Below, piece after piece: positions 21,206 through 29,694 of a stretch of DNA of 64,000 bases. Position numbers and translations under genes: made by a program. The notes beneath the pieces are model-generated. The model saw only the letters and a list, made by a program, of their open reading frames with translations. It ran no database searches and was not told where the DNA came from. How positions within the stretch are numbered: position 1 is the stretch's first letter; the number at the start of each line of letters is the position of its first letter. Source of the DNA: Methylosinus sp. PW1 (GTDB lineage Bacteria; Pseudomonadota; Alphaproteobacteria; Rhizobiales; Beijerinckiaceae); the NCBI RefSeq assembly GCF_000745215.1, contig NZ_JQNK01000008.1, forward strand, positions 186,001 to 250,000. Direction: 5' to 3'.

Positions 21206-22420
21206 ATGACGGAAATTCGCGTTCCGACCCTGGGCGAGTCGGTGAGCGAGGCGACGATCGGCCGCTGGTTCAAAAAGCCCGGCGACGCCGTCGCGGCGGA
21301 TGAGGCGCTGGTCGAGCTCGAGACCGACAAGGTGACGCTCGAGGTGAACGCCCCCGCCGCCGGCGTGCTGACCGATGTCGTCGCCAAGGATGGCGAGACG
21401 GTCACGCCCGGCGCGTTGCTGGGGCAGATCGCCGAAGGCGCCGCCGCCGCGCCGCGTCCGGCTCCCGCCGTGCCCATCGTCGCGCCGCCGCCGCCCGCCG
21501 CTCCGCAGCCCGCCGCCGTTGCGCCGGCCCGTCCGCCGGCGCCGTCCGCCGCCAAGATCGCGAAAGAGCAAGGCGTCGATCTTTCGGGAATCATCGGCTC
21601 CGGCAAGCAGGGGCAGGTGCTGAAGGGCGATGTTCTCGCCCTTGCGGCGCGCCCCGCGCCCGTTCCCGAGCCGGCGATCGCTCCGCCGGCGCCGCGCCCG
21701 GCCGCCCCGCCGGCCGACGCCGCCCGCGAGGAGCGTGTGCGCATGTCGCGCCTGCGCCAGACCATCGCCAAGCGCCTCAAGGAAGCGCAATCCAACGCCG
21801 CCATGCTGACCACCTTCAACGAGGTCGACATGTCCGCGGTGATGGCGCTGCGCAATCGCTACAAGGATTTGTTCGAGAAGAAGCATCAGGTGAAGCTCGG
21901 CTTCATGGGCTTCTTCGTGAAGGCCTGCTGCAAGGCGCTGGAGGAGGTGCCGGCCGTCAACGCCGAGATCGACGGCGCCGACGTCATCTACAAGCACTAC
22001 TGCCATATCGGCGTCGCCGTCGGCACGGACAAAGGCCTCGTCGTGCCGGTGGTGCGCGACGCCGATCGCATGAGCGTCGCCGAGATCGAGAAGGCGATCG
22101 GCGATTTCGGCAGGAAGGCGCGCGAGGGAAGGCTCGATCTCGGCGATCTGACCGGCGGCACCTTCACCATCTCCAATGGCGGCATTTACGGCTCGCTGAT
22201 GTCGACGCCCATTCTCAATGCGCCGCAATCCGGCATTTTGGGCATGCATAAGATCGAGGAGCGGCCGGTCGTCATCGCCGGCAAGATCGAGATCCGCCCG
22301 ATGATGTATCTCGCGCTTTCCTATGACCATCGCATCGTCGACGGCAAGGAGGCCGTGACCTTCCTGGTGCGGGTCAAGGAGCAGCTCGAGGACCCGTCGC
22401 GCCTCGTCCTTGATTTGTGA
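21206..22420 (+). CDS. sucB: Dihydrolipoyllysine succinyltransferase (E2 of 2-oxoglutarate dehydrogenase)
   Basis: A 404-residue E2. Lipoyl domain with the modified lysine in [10 protein letters not shown] (Lys 42), Ala/Pro-rich linker, peripheral subunit-binding domain ([30 protein letters not shown]), a second linker and the catalytic domain with [19 protein letters not shown] and [12 protein letters not shown] (catalytic His). It starts 2 bases after the sucA stop. The E3 gene (lpd) that often follows is absent; the next feature is a hairpin and DUF1150. Confidence 0.96.
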   Translation: MTEIRVPTLGESVSEATIGRWFKKPGDAVAADEALVELETDKVTLEVNAPAAGVLTDVVAKDGETVTPGALLGQIAEGAAAAPRPAPAVPIVAPPPPAAPQPAAVAPARPPAPSAAKIAKEQGVDLSGIIGSGKQGQVLKGDVLALAARPAPVPEPAIAPPAPRPAAPPADAAREERVRMSRLRQTIAKRLKEAQSNAAMLTTFNEVDMSAVMALRNRYKDLFEKKHQVKLGFMGFFVKACCKALEEVPAVNAEIDGADVIYKHYCHIGVAVGTDKGLVVPVVRDADRMSVAEIEKAIGDFGRKAREGRLDLGDLTGGTFTISNGGIYGSLMSTPILNAPQSGILGMHKIEERPVVIAGKIEIRPMMYLALSYDHRIVDGKEAVTFLVRVKEQLEDPSRLVLDL

Positions 22421-22439
22421 CGGTTTCGCGAAAAAATCT

Positions 22440-22468
22440 GGGACGGCGCCCTCAAAATCCGCCGTCCC
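22440..22468 (+). terminator. Hairpin after sucB
   Basis: A 9-bp perfect stem GGGACGGCG / CGCCGTCCC with an 11-base AT-containing loop, 20 bases after the sucB stop. There is an A-run before the stem and no T-run after it, so it may be a stability hairpin, or a terminator on either strand. Confidence 0.45.
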
Positions 22469-22544
22469 GATGCACAGATATCTCCCGTGCTACGATGAGT
22501 AGGCGTCCGCCGGGCGGGTCGATCTGACCGCCGAGGAGTGTGAG

Positions 22545-22814
22545 ATGGAAGGCAAGACCGCGACCGAGAGAAGAATTCCCCTGCTGACCCCCGAGCAATT
22601 CGCGCATCTGGGCGATGGAGCGATCGCCTATGTGCGGACGATGAGCTCGGAGGATGTCACGCGGCTCTACCCTCAGGCCCCGGCCATAGAGCCCGGCCTG
22701 ACGCTTTTCGCGCTGCTCGGGGCGGACGGCACGCCGATCGTCCTCGCCGACACGGAAGAGGGCGCCCTCGCCAACGCCTGGCAGCAGCAGCTGCAGACCG
22801 TCAGCCTCCATTGA
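22545..22814 (+). CDS. DUF1150 family protein
   Basis: An 89-residue cytoplasmic protein matching the alphaproteobacterial DUF1150 pattern: LTPEQFAHLGDGAIAYVRTM, SSEDVTRLYPQAP, GLTLFALLGADGTPIVLADT and ANAWQQQLQTVSLH. A GAGGAG site precedes the ATG. The family often sits next to small heat-shock protein genes; none is visible here. Function unknown. Confidence 0.9.
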   Translation: MEGKTATERRIPLLTPEQFAHLGDGAIAYVRTMSSEDVTRLYPQAPAIEPGLTLFALLGADGTPIVLADTEEGALANAWQQQLQTVSLH

Positions 22815-22883
22815 GGCTGACGCTCGCTTGGTGTAGCCTATCTGAAGCGACGTTTTTGGCCCGAGGGTCCAAAGGGTAGTTTC

Positions 22884-23528
22884 ATGACCGACGCCTCGCG
22901 ACAGGCCGCTTTTCGGGATTTCACGGTCACAGCGCCCGCTGACGACATATGGTTGGTCGACCGCGAAATTGCGATCGATCTGCACGCGGAGGCGAAGCGC
23001 AAGACAGCAGAGCTTCGAAAGCGTCTCGTCGAAACCATCGCGGCCCCTCGTCTGCTTCGCTCGATCGAGCGGCTGGAAAAACATCTCGGCGATTCTCTGG
23101 AAGACGTCCGTATCGGTCTTCTTTTATCCTCTTTCCATTCGCTCGAGGCAGATCGCCGGGCCTATAGCACCGACGAGGGTCGCAAGGAGCTCGCGTGCGA
23201 CCTGCTCGCCATGTTGGACGACACGGCGGAATCGGTGCGCGATCTATTGAGTGTCTTTCCTGAGACTCGACGGTTCGAGCGCGAAGGTCTCGCGCTGTCG
23301 ACGGAGCCGCGGAACCATCTCGATCGAATGATCGATAATCTCGCCTCTGCGATCACACGGTCCGACGTCGTCACGCCGGAGGCGGCCGCAGCGCTGAATG
23401 AGCCGACGCCTGTCCGAAAGGCGGAAATCGCGGCGATCTCCGATCAAGTGCATAAGCTCGCGAAATCGATGCAGGAATATCGAGAGGAATTGCGCAGCTA
23501 CGCGGCTTGGGCAAAGAACTTCAATTAA
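22884..23528 (+). CDS. Hypothetical helical protein (214 aa)
   Basis: No family recognised. The protein starts MTDASRQAAFRDFTVTAPAD and looks almost entirely helical, with charged heptad-like stretches (LHAEAKRKTAELRKRLVETI; SIERLEKHLGDSLEDVRIGL; KAEIAAISDQVHKLAKSMQE). There is no signal peptide, membrane helix or catalytic motif. It is followed by a second coiled-coil gene 40 bases on, and its last codons are duplicated in the gap. Local base composition is slightly lower in GC than the flanking metabolic genes. Confidence 0.75.
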   Translation: MTDASRQAAFRDFTVTAPADDIWLVDREIAIDLHAEAKRKTAELRKRLVETIAAPRLLRSIERLEKHLGDSLEDVRIGLLLSSFHSLEADRRAYSTDEGRKELACDLLAMLDDTAESVRDLLSVFPETRRFEREGLALSTEPRNHLDRMIDNLASAITRSDVVTPEAAAALNEPTPVRKAEIAAISDQVHKLAKSMQEYREELRSYAAWAKNFN

Positions 23529-23551
23529 TTGAGCAAAGAATTTCAATTAAT
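23511..23551 (+). repeat. Direct repeat duplicating the 3' end of the hypothetical gene
   Basis: Two 19-base copies (23511-23529 and 23533-23551) differ at one position and have a 22-base period. The first copy encodes the protein's last residues AKNFN and stop; the second lies just before the next gene. Confidence 0.8.
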
Positions 23552-23568
23552 ATCGAAAGAGCGCCGAC

Positions 23569-23928
23569 ATGTTTGGCCGGGTGTTCGTAGGCGCGAAGAA
23601 GCTCGCCGATCTCTATGCCGACATGGTGACGACGAGGGTCCAATTCGACGGGTTGCGGCAATACACGAAAGAATCGATCGATGAGTTCAAGCGCTTGCTC
23701 GAGCGGCAGAGCGACAAGATCGATCGCATCGAGCGGGAGAGGATAAAGGCCGAGGCCGAGCTGCAGGCCAGAATCCAAGGCCTGGAGCCGCGGCTGAACG
23801 TGCTGAGCGAAAAGGCGCTCCATGCCGCGGTCGCCGACATTGCGGCCGAATATGCTCGGCGCGGAGGAGGAGAGGGGCCGAATGAGGCGCTGGTTCCGCG
23901 GCCGCTTCCCGACGGCCGACAGGGCTGA
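23569..23928 (+). CDS. Hypothetical coiled-coil protein (119 aa)
   Basis: Starts MFGRVFVGAKKLADLYADMV; residues about 30-90 form a strongly charged coiled coil (DEFKRLLERQSDKIDRIERE, then RIKAEAELQARIQGLEPRLN). No membrane segment, cysteine or known motif. It lies 40 bases after the 214-residue helical protein on the same strand, so the two probably share a message. The C-terminal tail is Gly/Pro-rich and poorly structured. Confidence 0.7.
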   Translation: MFGRVFVGAKKLADLYADMVTTRVQFDGLRQYTKESIDEFKRLLERQSDKIDRIERERIKAEAELQARIQGLEPRLNVLSEKALHAAVADIAAEYARRGGGEGPNEALVPRPLPDGRQG

Positions 23929-23994
23929 GGCCCGTTCCGGCGCCGAGATTGCTTTGCTCTTCCCGACTTTGTAGCGATTCCGAGGAGGAACGGT

Positions 23995-24435
23995 ATGGAA
24001 GAGCCGACACGCGAAATCTTCGCCGTTTGCCATGTGAACGATGTCGCAAAACGCCGGGCCGTCGGCTATGTGCTGGCCCGCGTCAATGACGAGGGCAAGA
24101 CCGTGCCCTTCCCAGTCGTCATCGTGCGTCACGTCGGCAAATATTATGGCTATGTCAACCGCTGCCCGCACCAGGGCAGCCGGCTCGATTTCGAGCCGAA
24201 ATCCTTCCTGGACCCGACGCAGCGCTTCCTGCTCTGCGGCAAGCATGGCGCGCAATTCGACATTCCGACCGGCGTCTGCAACGACGGTCCCTGCGTCGGC
24301 GCTCAGCTCGAGAAGGTCGAGGTGGTCATAGACGACAATGAGGTCTGCCTCGCCGGCGTGACCATTGCCGAGGAGGACGGCCTCGATCGCGAGGAGAACG
24401 ACGTCTATCCCGAGGTCGTGATCACTGCTGACTGA
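23995..24435 (+). CDS. Rieske [2Fe-2S] ferredoxin-like protein
   Basis: A 146-residue soluble protein with a complete Rieske cluster site: CPHQGS (Cys 57, His 59) and CGKHG (Cys 81, His 84). The strong GAGGAGG site decides the start. There is no oxygenase alpha-subunit domain or membrane anchor, so it is more like a Rieske-type ferredoxin or small NirD-like subunit. A redox partner is not encoded next to it. The acidic C-terminal tail (EEDGLDREENDVYPE) is unusual. Confidence 0.9.
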   Translation: MEEPTREIFAVCHVNDVAKRRAVGYVLARVNDEGKTVPFPVVIVRHVGKYYGYVNRCPHQGSRLDFEPKSFLDPTQRFLLCGKHGAQFDIPTGVCNDGPCVGAQLEKVEVVIDDNEVCLAGVTIAEEDGLDREENDVYPEVVITAD

Positions 24436-24534
24436 GCTTTTCGCGGTCCCGTCATCGTCTCCATTCTGGACCTTTCTGTGTGATCGGCGGCGGCCTAGAC
24501 TGCGCCGATCCGCATTTCGTCCTGCGAGGAAACG

Positions 24535-25239
24535 ATGAAGACCGCGCTCGTCATACGCCATCTCGTCTTCGAGGATCTCGGCAGTTTCGCCGAGCCGATC
24601 GCCGCGGCGGGCTATTCGATCCGCTATGTCGAGGCGGGGATGCAGCCGATCCCCGCCGAGGCGGCCGACGCCGATCTCCTCATCGTGCTCGGCGGGCCGA
24701 TCGGCGTCTATCAGACAGAAGACTATCCGTTTCTGACGGATGAGGCGGCGCTGCTGCGCGGGCGGCTCGGGCGCGACGCGCCGACGCTCGGCATTTGTCT
24801 CGGCGGCCAGCTGATGGCGGCGGCGCTCGGCGCCCGCGTCTATCCGGGCGGCGGCGGCAAGGAAATCGGCTTTGCGCCGATAAGCCTGACGCCGGCGGGA
24901 CGCGAGAGCGCGCTCGCCGCTCTGGTCGAGCCGGAGGCGGACGTGCTGCATTGGCACGGCGACACTTTCGACCTGCCGGATGGCGCGGTTCTGCTCGCCT
25001 CTTCAGCGCTCTATCCGCATCAGGCCTTCGCCGTGGGGCGACGCGGCCTCGCTCTGCAGTTTCATCCAGAGGCGGAGAAGGATGGGCTCGAGCGCTGGCT
25101 CATCGGCCATACGTCCGAGCTTTCCGCCGCCGGCGTCTCAATCGCCGGGCTGCGCGCCGCCGCTGCGGCCAAAGCGCCGGGCCTCGCCGAGCGCAGCCGG
25201 CGTTTCATCGCACGCTGGCTCGCCGACATCGCCGCATAG
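24535..25239 (+). CDS. Class I glutamine amidotransferase domain protein
   Basis: A 234-residue stand-alone GATase1-fold protein of the GuaA-N-like type. The nucleophile elbow GICLGGQ (Cys 88) and the His-Glu pair in LQFHPEAE complete the triad, and VLGGPIGVYQTEDYPF is typical of the family. Ammonia from glutamine may be delivered to an unknown acceptor, or it may act as a gamma-glutamyl hydrolase like the YfeJ/PuuD-like groups. A GAGGAAACG site precedes the ATG. Confidence 0.9.
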   Translation: MKTALVIRHLVFEDLGSFAEPIAAAGYSIRYVEAGMQPIPAEAADADLLIVLGGPIGVYQTEDYPFLTDEAALLRGRLGRDAPTLGICLGGQLMAAALGARVYPGGGGKEIGFAPISLTPAGRESALAALVEPEADVLHWHGDTFDLPDGAVLLASSALYPHQAFAVGRRGLALQFHPEAEKDGLERWLIGHTSELSAAGVSIAGLRAAAAAKAPGLAERSRRFIARWLADIAA

Positions 25240-25252
25240 GCCCAACAGAAAA

Positions 25253-25293
25253 GCGCGGTCCGCGGACGCCGGGAATGCGTCGGTGGACCGCGC
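25253..25293. terminator. Hairpin between convergent genes
   Basis: Stem GCGCGGTCC (25253-25261) / GGACCGCGC (25285-25293) with an inner GACGC/GCGTC extension. It lies between the amidotransferase stop and the end of the convergent phage-like gene. Confidence 0.55.
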
Positions 25294-25343
25294 GAGAGCG
25301 ACGCCGTCGGGCCGAGACGACGTCGCTACCTTTCAAACGGAAA

Positions 25344-25820
25344 TCAGCCGCGAACCGAGACCTTGCGGAACGGATTCTCGTGGTTCGTCGTGAACACATG
25401 GCCGAATTCGGTCTTGGTCCACTCGACGGCCTCGGCGGCCAGGAATTTCAGCGCCGTGACGGCGATGGGGAAATCCTTGGTGGCGGAAACGCTCGCCAGC
25501 TTGATCTCCGTATTGCCGGGGCCGACCGAGAGATCGACGACCGCCGTGCCGTCGGCCTTGGAGAGCCGCGCCCAGCCGGGCGTGCCGATGCCGCTGGCGA
25601 TGACCGTGGCTTCGGCGAACAGCGGCGCGGCGGAGCCGTCGGCGGCGTCCGGGCCGAAAGCGGGAGACTGGAAGGTGAAGGTCGCCATCACCTCGCTACG
25701 GGTGATCTTATGGTCCGGTCCGATCGGACGTCCGGTCGAATACAGAACCAGTTTGCCGCCATCGAGCGCCGCCTTGATATCGTCGAGCGTCGCCGAAGCG
25801 AAAGCCTCCGCCAGTCTCAT
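25344..25820 (-). CDS. Phage-tail-like hypothetical protein (158 aa)
   Basis: Starts MRLAEAFASATLDDIKAALD and then reads as a beta-rich, Gly/Ala/Thr-rich domain (KLVLYSTGRPIGPDHKI, EVMATFTFQSPAFGP, TPGWARLSKADGTAVVDLSV, FPIAVTALKFLAAEAVEWTK). The arrangement resembles small structural proteins of alphaproteobacterial phages with a short helical start, a GKLxIYxGxxP-type strand and a GWFRLxDxxGxAVxDG-type strand. This is pattern recall, not a search result. No other phage gene is nearby, so it could be a remnant or a domesticated protein. Confidence 0.6.
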   Translation of the reverse strand: MRLAEAFASATLDDIKAALDGGKLVLYSTGRPIGPDHKITRSEVMATFTFQSPAFGPDAADGSAAPLFAEATVIASGIGTPGWARLSKADGTAVVDLSVGPGNTEIKLASVSATKDFPIAVTALKFLAAEAVEWTKTEFGHVFTTNHENPFRKVSVRG

Positions 25821-25947
25821 ATCGCTTTCTCCACTTTGCGAAATGCACGCCGCTTTTGCGACAAAAGCGACATGCGGGACAGGTTCTCATCCCGAGCGTC
25901 GCAATTGTCGTGCCGCGCGTCTCACAATTTCAGGAGATCGATTAGCC

Positions 25948-28101
25948 TCAGCCGCCGAACAGCTTCTCGAATATGTTCTTCTCCTCGCGGGAGGGCGCGC
26001 GCCGGCGCGCCGGGGCCTGGTTCGGAATATCGGCCGGCGGCAGCAGCGCCTCCAGCCCATGGACCGAGCCGGTCGCATTGTCCTCCTCCTCGTCGCGGGC
26101 CTGCCGGCGACGCGAGGGCTTGGGCGGCTCGGGCTCTGGGTCGGAGGAGAAGAAATCGAGCAGCGGCGCGATGGGCGAGGCGCTCTCCGCCGTGGCGGGC
26201 GAGCGCCAGGAGCCGGAGGGCAGGGCCGCGACCGGCACGCCCTGATGCGCCGCTTTCATGAAACGGCTCCAGACCTCGACCGGCAGATTGCCGCCCGAGA
26301 CCTTCTTCGTCGGCGAATTATCGTCATTGCCGAGCCAGACGCCGGCGACGAGATGCGGCGTGTAGCCGACGAACCAGGCGTCGCGGAAATCCTGGCTGGT
26401 GCCGGTCTTGCCGGCGGCGCGCCAGCCCGGCAGCTCCGCCTTGCGCGCCGTGCCGGTGGAGAGCGTCTCCTCCATCATTGTGTTCATCATCGCCACATAT
26501 TGCGGCTCGATCACGCGGCCATTGCTGGAGCCTTTGCGTGCATAGAGCTGCTTGCCGCCGGCGGTGCGGACCTTGACGATGATATGCGGCTGCACGCCGA
26601 CGCCGCCATTGGCGAAGGGAGCGTAGGCCGTGACCAGCTCGAGCGGCGTCACCTCCGACGTGCCGAGCGATATGGAGGCGTTGGGCTGCAGCTCGGAGGC
26701 GACGCCGAGCCGATGCGCGGTCTTCACCACCGTTTTCGGCCCCACCTCGAGGCCGACGCGCACCGCCACTGTGTTGAGCGACAGCGCCAGCGCCTTGGTG
26801 AGCGTGACCGGGCCGAAATATTCGTGGCTGTAATTCTCCGGCTGCCAGCCTTTCACATTGATCGGCCCGTCCTCGCGCACAGTGTCCGGCGTGAGGCCAT
26901 GCTCGAGCCCGGCGAGATAGACGAAAGGCTTGAAGGCCGAGCCCGGCTGCCGTTTGGCGGAAACGGCGCGGTCGAACTGGCTCTCTGCGTAATTGCGGCC
27001 GCCGACCAGCGCGCGAATGGCCCCATTGGGGTCGAGCGCGACCAGAGCGCCTTGGCTGACGCCGAATTTGTCGCCCTTCTTGTCCAGCTCCTCGGCGATC
27101 GATTTCTCGCCGACTTCCTGGAGCTTGCGATCCAGCGTCGTCGTCACGACAATGTCCTGGTCGATGGCGCCGATCGTGTCGTCGAGCATGTCCATCACAT
27201 AATCGGCGGCGTAATTTATGGAGCCGGCGCCGCGCTCGCGATGCGCCACGGCCGGGCGGCCGAGGGCGAGCTTGGCCATCGCCTCGGTGATATGGCCCTC
27301 CTGCGCCATCGCCGTCACCACCTGCGCCGCGCGCTCGGTCGCCCCTTCGGGGTTGCGATCCGGCGCGAGCTTGCTCGGCGCCTTCATCAGGCCGGCGAGA
27401 ACGGCGGCCTCCGCGAGCGTCACCTGGCTCGCGCCATGGCCGAAATAGCGCTGCGCCGCCGCCTCCACGCCATAGGCGCCGGAGCCGAAATAGACGCGGT
27501 TGAGATAGAGTTCGAGAATCTGGTCCTTGGAATATTTGTGCTCGAGCCAGAGGGCGAGGATCGCCTCCTGAATCTTGCGCGTGATGGTGCGCTCCTGGGT
27601 GAGGAACAAATTCTTGGCGAGCTGCTGGGTGAGCGTCGAGCCGCCCTGCATGCCGCCGCGGCCGGTGACATTGCGCGTCAGCGCGCGGGCGATGCCGATG
27701 GGGTCGACGCCCCAATGCGAATAGAAGCGGCGATCTTCTATGGCGACGAAGGCCTTGGGCAGATAGGGCGGCAGATCGCCGAGCCGCACCGCGGCGCCGC
27801 CCGTGTCGCCGCGATTGGCCAGCAATTCGCCGTTCGACGCCAGAATGGCGATATTGGGCGGGCGCTTGGGCACGGCCAGAGTGTCGATCGGCGGCAGCTG
27901 CGCCGCATGATAGATAAAGAGGCCGCCGACGCCGATCGCGCCCCAAATGGAGAGCACGGCGCCCCAATAGACGAGGCCGCCGAGGCCGAAGCCGCCGCCT
28001 CTCTTGGCCTTTTTCGGCTTGGCGGCGCGGGCCGGCGGAGCGTCGTCCGGATCGTCCTCCGGCGGCGGCGCGCTTTTGCCCTTGCGTTTGGGTTTCGCCA
28101 T
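25948..28101 (-). CDS. mrcA: Penicillin-binding protein 1A (bifunctional transglycosylase/transpeptidase)
   Basis: A 717-residue class A PBP that polymerises and crosslinks peptidoglycan. A Lys/Ala/Pro-rich cytoplasmic tail is followed by one membrane helix (GLVYWGAVLSIWGAIGVGGL), the GT51 domain with catalytic Glu in EDRRFYSHWG and GGSTLTQQLAKNLF, and the transpeptidase with SxxK in PGSAFKPF, SLN in ALSLNTVAV and KTGTSQ. The C-terminal tail is disordered and Arg/Pro-rich. AGAGGA sits 4 bases before the chosen ATG at 28101; an upstream in-frame ATG at 28185 lacks such a site. Confidence 0.95.
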   Translation of the reverse strand: MAKPKRKGKSAPPPEDDPDDAPPARAAKPKKAKRGGGFGLGGLVYWGAVLSIWGAIGVGGLFIYHAAQLPPIDTLAVPKRPPNIAILASNGELLANRGDTGGAAVRLGDLPPYLPKAFVAIEDRRFYSHWGVDPIGIARALTRNVTGRGGMQGGSTLTQQLAKNLFLTQERTITRKIQEAILALWLEHKYSKDQILELYLNRVYFGSGAYGVEAAAQRYFGHGASQVTLAEAAVLAGLMKAPSKLAPDRNPEGATERAAQVVTAMAQEGHITEAMAKLALGRPAVAHRERGAGSINYAADYVMDMLDDTIGAIDQDIVVTTTLDRKLQEVGEKSIAEELDKKGDKFGVSQGALVALDPNGAIRALVGGRNYAESQFDRAVSAKRQPGSAFKPFVYLAGLEHGLTPDTVREDGPINVKGWQPENYSHEYFGPVTLTKALALSLNTVAVRVGLEVGPKTVVKTAHRLGVASELQPNASISLGTSEVTPLELVTAYAPFANGGVGVQPHIIVKVRTAGGKQLYARKGSSNGRVIEPQYVAMMNTMMEETLSTGTARKAELPGWRAAGKTGTSQDFRDAWFVGYTPHLVAGVWLGNDDNSPTKKVSGGNLPVEVWSRFMKAAHQGVPVAALPSGSWRSPATAESASPIAPLLDFFSSDPEPEPPKPSRRRQARDEEEDNATGSVHGLEALLPPADIPNQAPARRRAPSREEKNIFEKLFGG

Positions 28102-28409
28102 GCGATCCTCTCGCGGGTCGGCGCGAAGGTCGCCGCTCCCGTCGCCGTCGAAACGCGGTTCGCGGCGTTGTTTCTCGCGCGCCATGGGGTCCGCCGCCTC
28201 GGTTTTGCTCTGCGCCGCGCCGTAATGCGCGCGGCCGACGCCGACACTAGCTTTAATGCTGTCGATTTAAGGGCCGGTTAAGCAAAGTGAGGCGCCGCGC
28301 TTCGCCGCAATAGGAACTTATGCACAGAGCGCCGCGGCCCTTGCGCTATTCGCCGCGTCTTGCGAAAATCCCGCCCTTGCTATGAAAAACGCGGCATGGA
28401 TCGAGCGCA
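28102..28409. promoter_or_regulatory. Divergent promoter region of mrcA and dnaN, with a DnaA-box match
   Basis: A 308-base region without a credible gene. TTATGCACA at 28318-28326 matches the DnaA-box consensus TTATnCACA exactly, about 85 bases before dnaN. The sequence around 28250-28280 is AT-richer and could hold promoter elements. One box alone does not make an origin. Confidence 0.5.
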
Positions 28410-29528
28410 ATGAAAGTCACCATCGAGAGAGCGGCGCTGTTGCGCGCCCTCGGACATGTTCACAGAGTGGTGGAGCGGCGCACGACCATTCCGATCCTCG
28501 CCAATGTGCTCATCGACGCTTCGGCCGGAACGCTGCTGCTGAAGGCCACGGATCTCGATCTCGAGATCACCGAGAAGGTCCCCGCCGACGTCGGCCAGCC
28601 GAGCGCCACCACTCTGCCGGCCCATACGCTTTATGATATCGTCCGCAAGCTGCCGGAGGGCGCGCAGGTCTCTATCGAGGGAAGCGGCGAGCAAGGGCAG
28701 CTGACGCTGCGCTCGGGCCGCTCGCGCTTCAATTTGCAGAGCCTGCCGGAGAGCGATTTTCCCGACGTCACCTCGGGCGAGTTCACGCACAGCTTCTCGC
28801 TCGCGCCGGCGGACCTCAAAAAGCTGATTCTAAAGACGCAATTCGCCATCTCCAGCGAGGAGACGCGCTATTATCTCAACGGCATCTTCCTGCATGCGAC
28901 CGAGGTGGAGGGCCATCAGCTGCTGCGCGCCGTGGCGACGGACGGCCATCGCCTCGCGCGGGTCGAGCTGCCGGCGCCGGCCGGAGCGGCGGGAATGCCG
29001 GGCGTGATCCTGCCGCGCAAGGCGGTGGCCGAGGTGCTGCGCCTCGTCGAGGACGCCGATGGCGCGGTGGCGATCGAGCTCTCGACCAATAAGATGCGCT
29101 TCTCCTTCGGCGAGACCGTGCTGACGACCAAGCTCATCGACGGCACTTTCCCCGATTACGGCCGCGTCATTCCGGCCAATAACGACAAGCGGCTCACCGT
29201 CGAGCGCGGCGTCTTCCGCGAGGCGGTGGACCGCGTCTCCACCATTTCCTCCGAGCGCGGCCGCGCGGTGAAGCTGGCGCTCTCGGAAGGCAAGCTGGTG
29301 CTCTCCGTCACCAATCCCGATCAAGGCTCGGCGGTGGAGGAGATCGAGGCCGATTACGACGGCCCGCCGATCGATATCGGCTTCAACTCCCGCTATCTGC
29401 TCGATATCGCCGATCAGCTCGACAGCGACACGGCGCTGTTCCGCCTCGCCGATCCCGGCTCGCCGACGCTGATCCAGGACCGCGACGGCGCGAGCGCGCT
29501 CTATGTGCTGATGCCGATGCGGGTGTGA
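28410..29528 (+). CDS. dnaN: DNA polymerase III beta sliding clamp
   Basis: A 372-residue clamp, full length for the family, with three similar domains. It starts MKVTIERAALLRALGHVHRV, shows LDLEITEKVPADV and the C-terminal pocket and tail region DGASALYVLMPMRV. It tethers polymerase III to DNA and binds DnaE, DnaX and MutS-type peptides. dnaA is not adjacent and no recF follows, so this is not the classic dnaA-dnaN-recF cluster. Confidence 0.97.
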   Translation: MKVTIERAALLRALGHVHRVVERRTTIPILANVLIDASAGTLLLKATDLDLEITEKVPADVGQPSATTLPAHTLYDIVRKLPEGAQVSIEGSGEQGQLTLRSGRSRFNLQSLPESDFPDVTSGEFTHSFSLAPADLKKLILKTQFAISSEETRYYLNGIFLHATEVEGHQLLRAVATDGHRLARVELPAPAGAAGMPGVILPRKAVAEVLRLVEDADGAVAIELSTNKMRFSFGETVLTTKLIDGTFPDYGRVIPANNDKRLTVERGVFREAVDRVSTISSERGRAVKLALSEGKLVLSVTNPDQGSAVEEIEADYDGPPIDIGFNSRYLLDIADQLDSDTALFRLADPGSPTLIQDRDGASALYVLMPMRV

Positions 29529-29541
29529 GTTTTCGCGCGCA

Positions 29542-29667
29542 GGCCCCCTCCCCAGCCCTCCCCCGCTGCCGCGGGAGAGGGAGTAGATTCCGCGCTTCAT
29601 CGAGATGTTTGCGTAACGCCGGCCGCCTCCCTCTCCTGCGGAGCGGGGGAGGGTGAGGGAGGGGGCC
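29542..29667. repeat. Long intergenic inverted repeat (REP-like)
   Basis: Arms of about 42 bases, GGCCCCCTCCCCAGCCCTCC... (29542-29584) and its near complement ending GGGTGAGGGAGGGGGCC (29626-29667), separated by about 41 AT-richer bases. It lies between the convergent dnaN and cupin-like genes. Its CCCTCCCC...GCGGGAGAGGG type is common between genes in GC-rich alphaproteobacteria. It would also act as a strong hairpin terminator. Confidence 0.75.
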
Positions 29668-29694
29668 GCGCCGCTCTCCGACGCCAAAACGGCG

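Noticed and set aside
25363..28281. 972-codon plus-strand frame opposite the phage-like gene and PBP1A
   Set aside because: Antisense to two genes with convincing domains; its composition is Arg/Ala/Gly-rich and has no motif.
28102..28409. Chromosomal replication origin
   Set aside because: Only one good DnaA box, no clustered boxes or clear unwinding region, and dnaA is not nearby.
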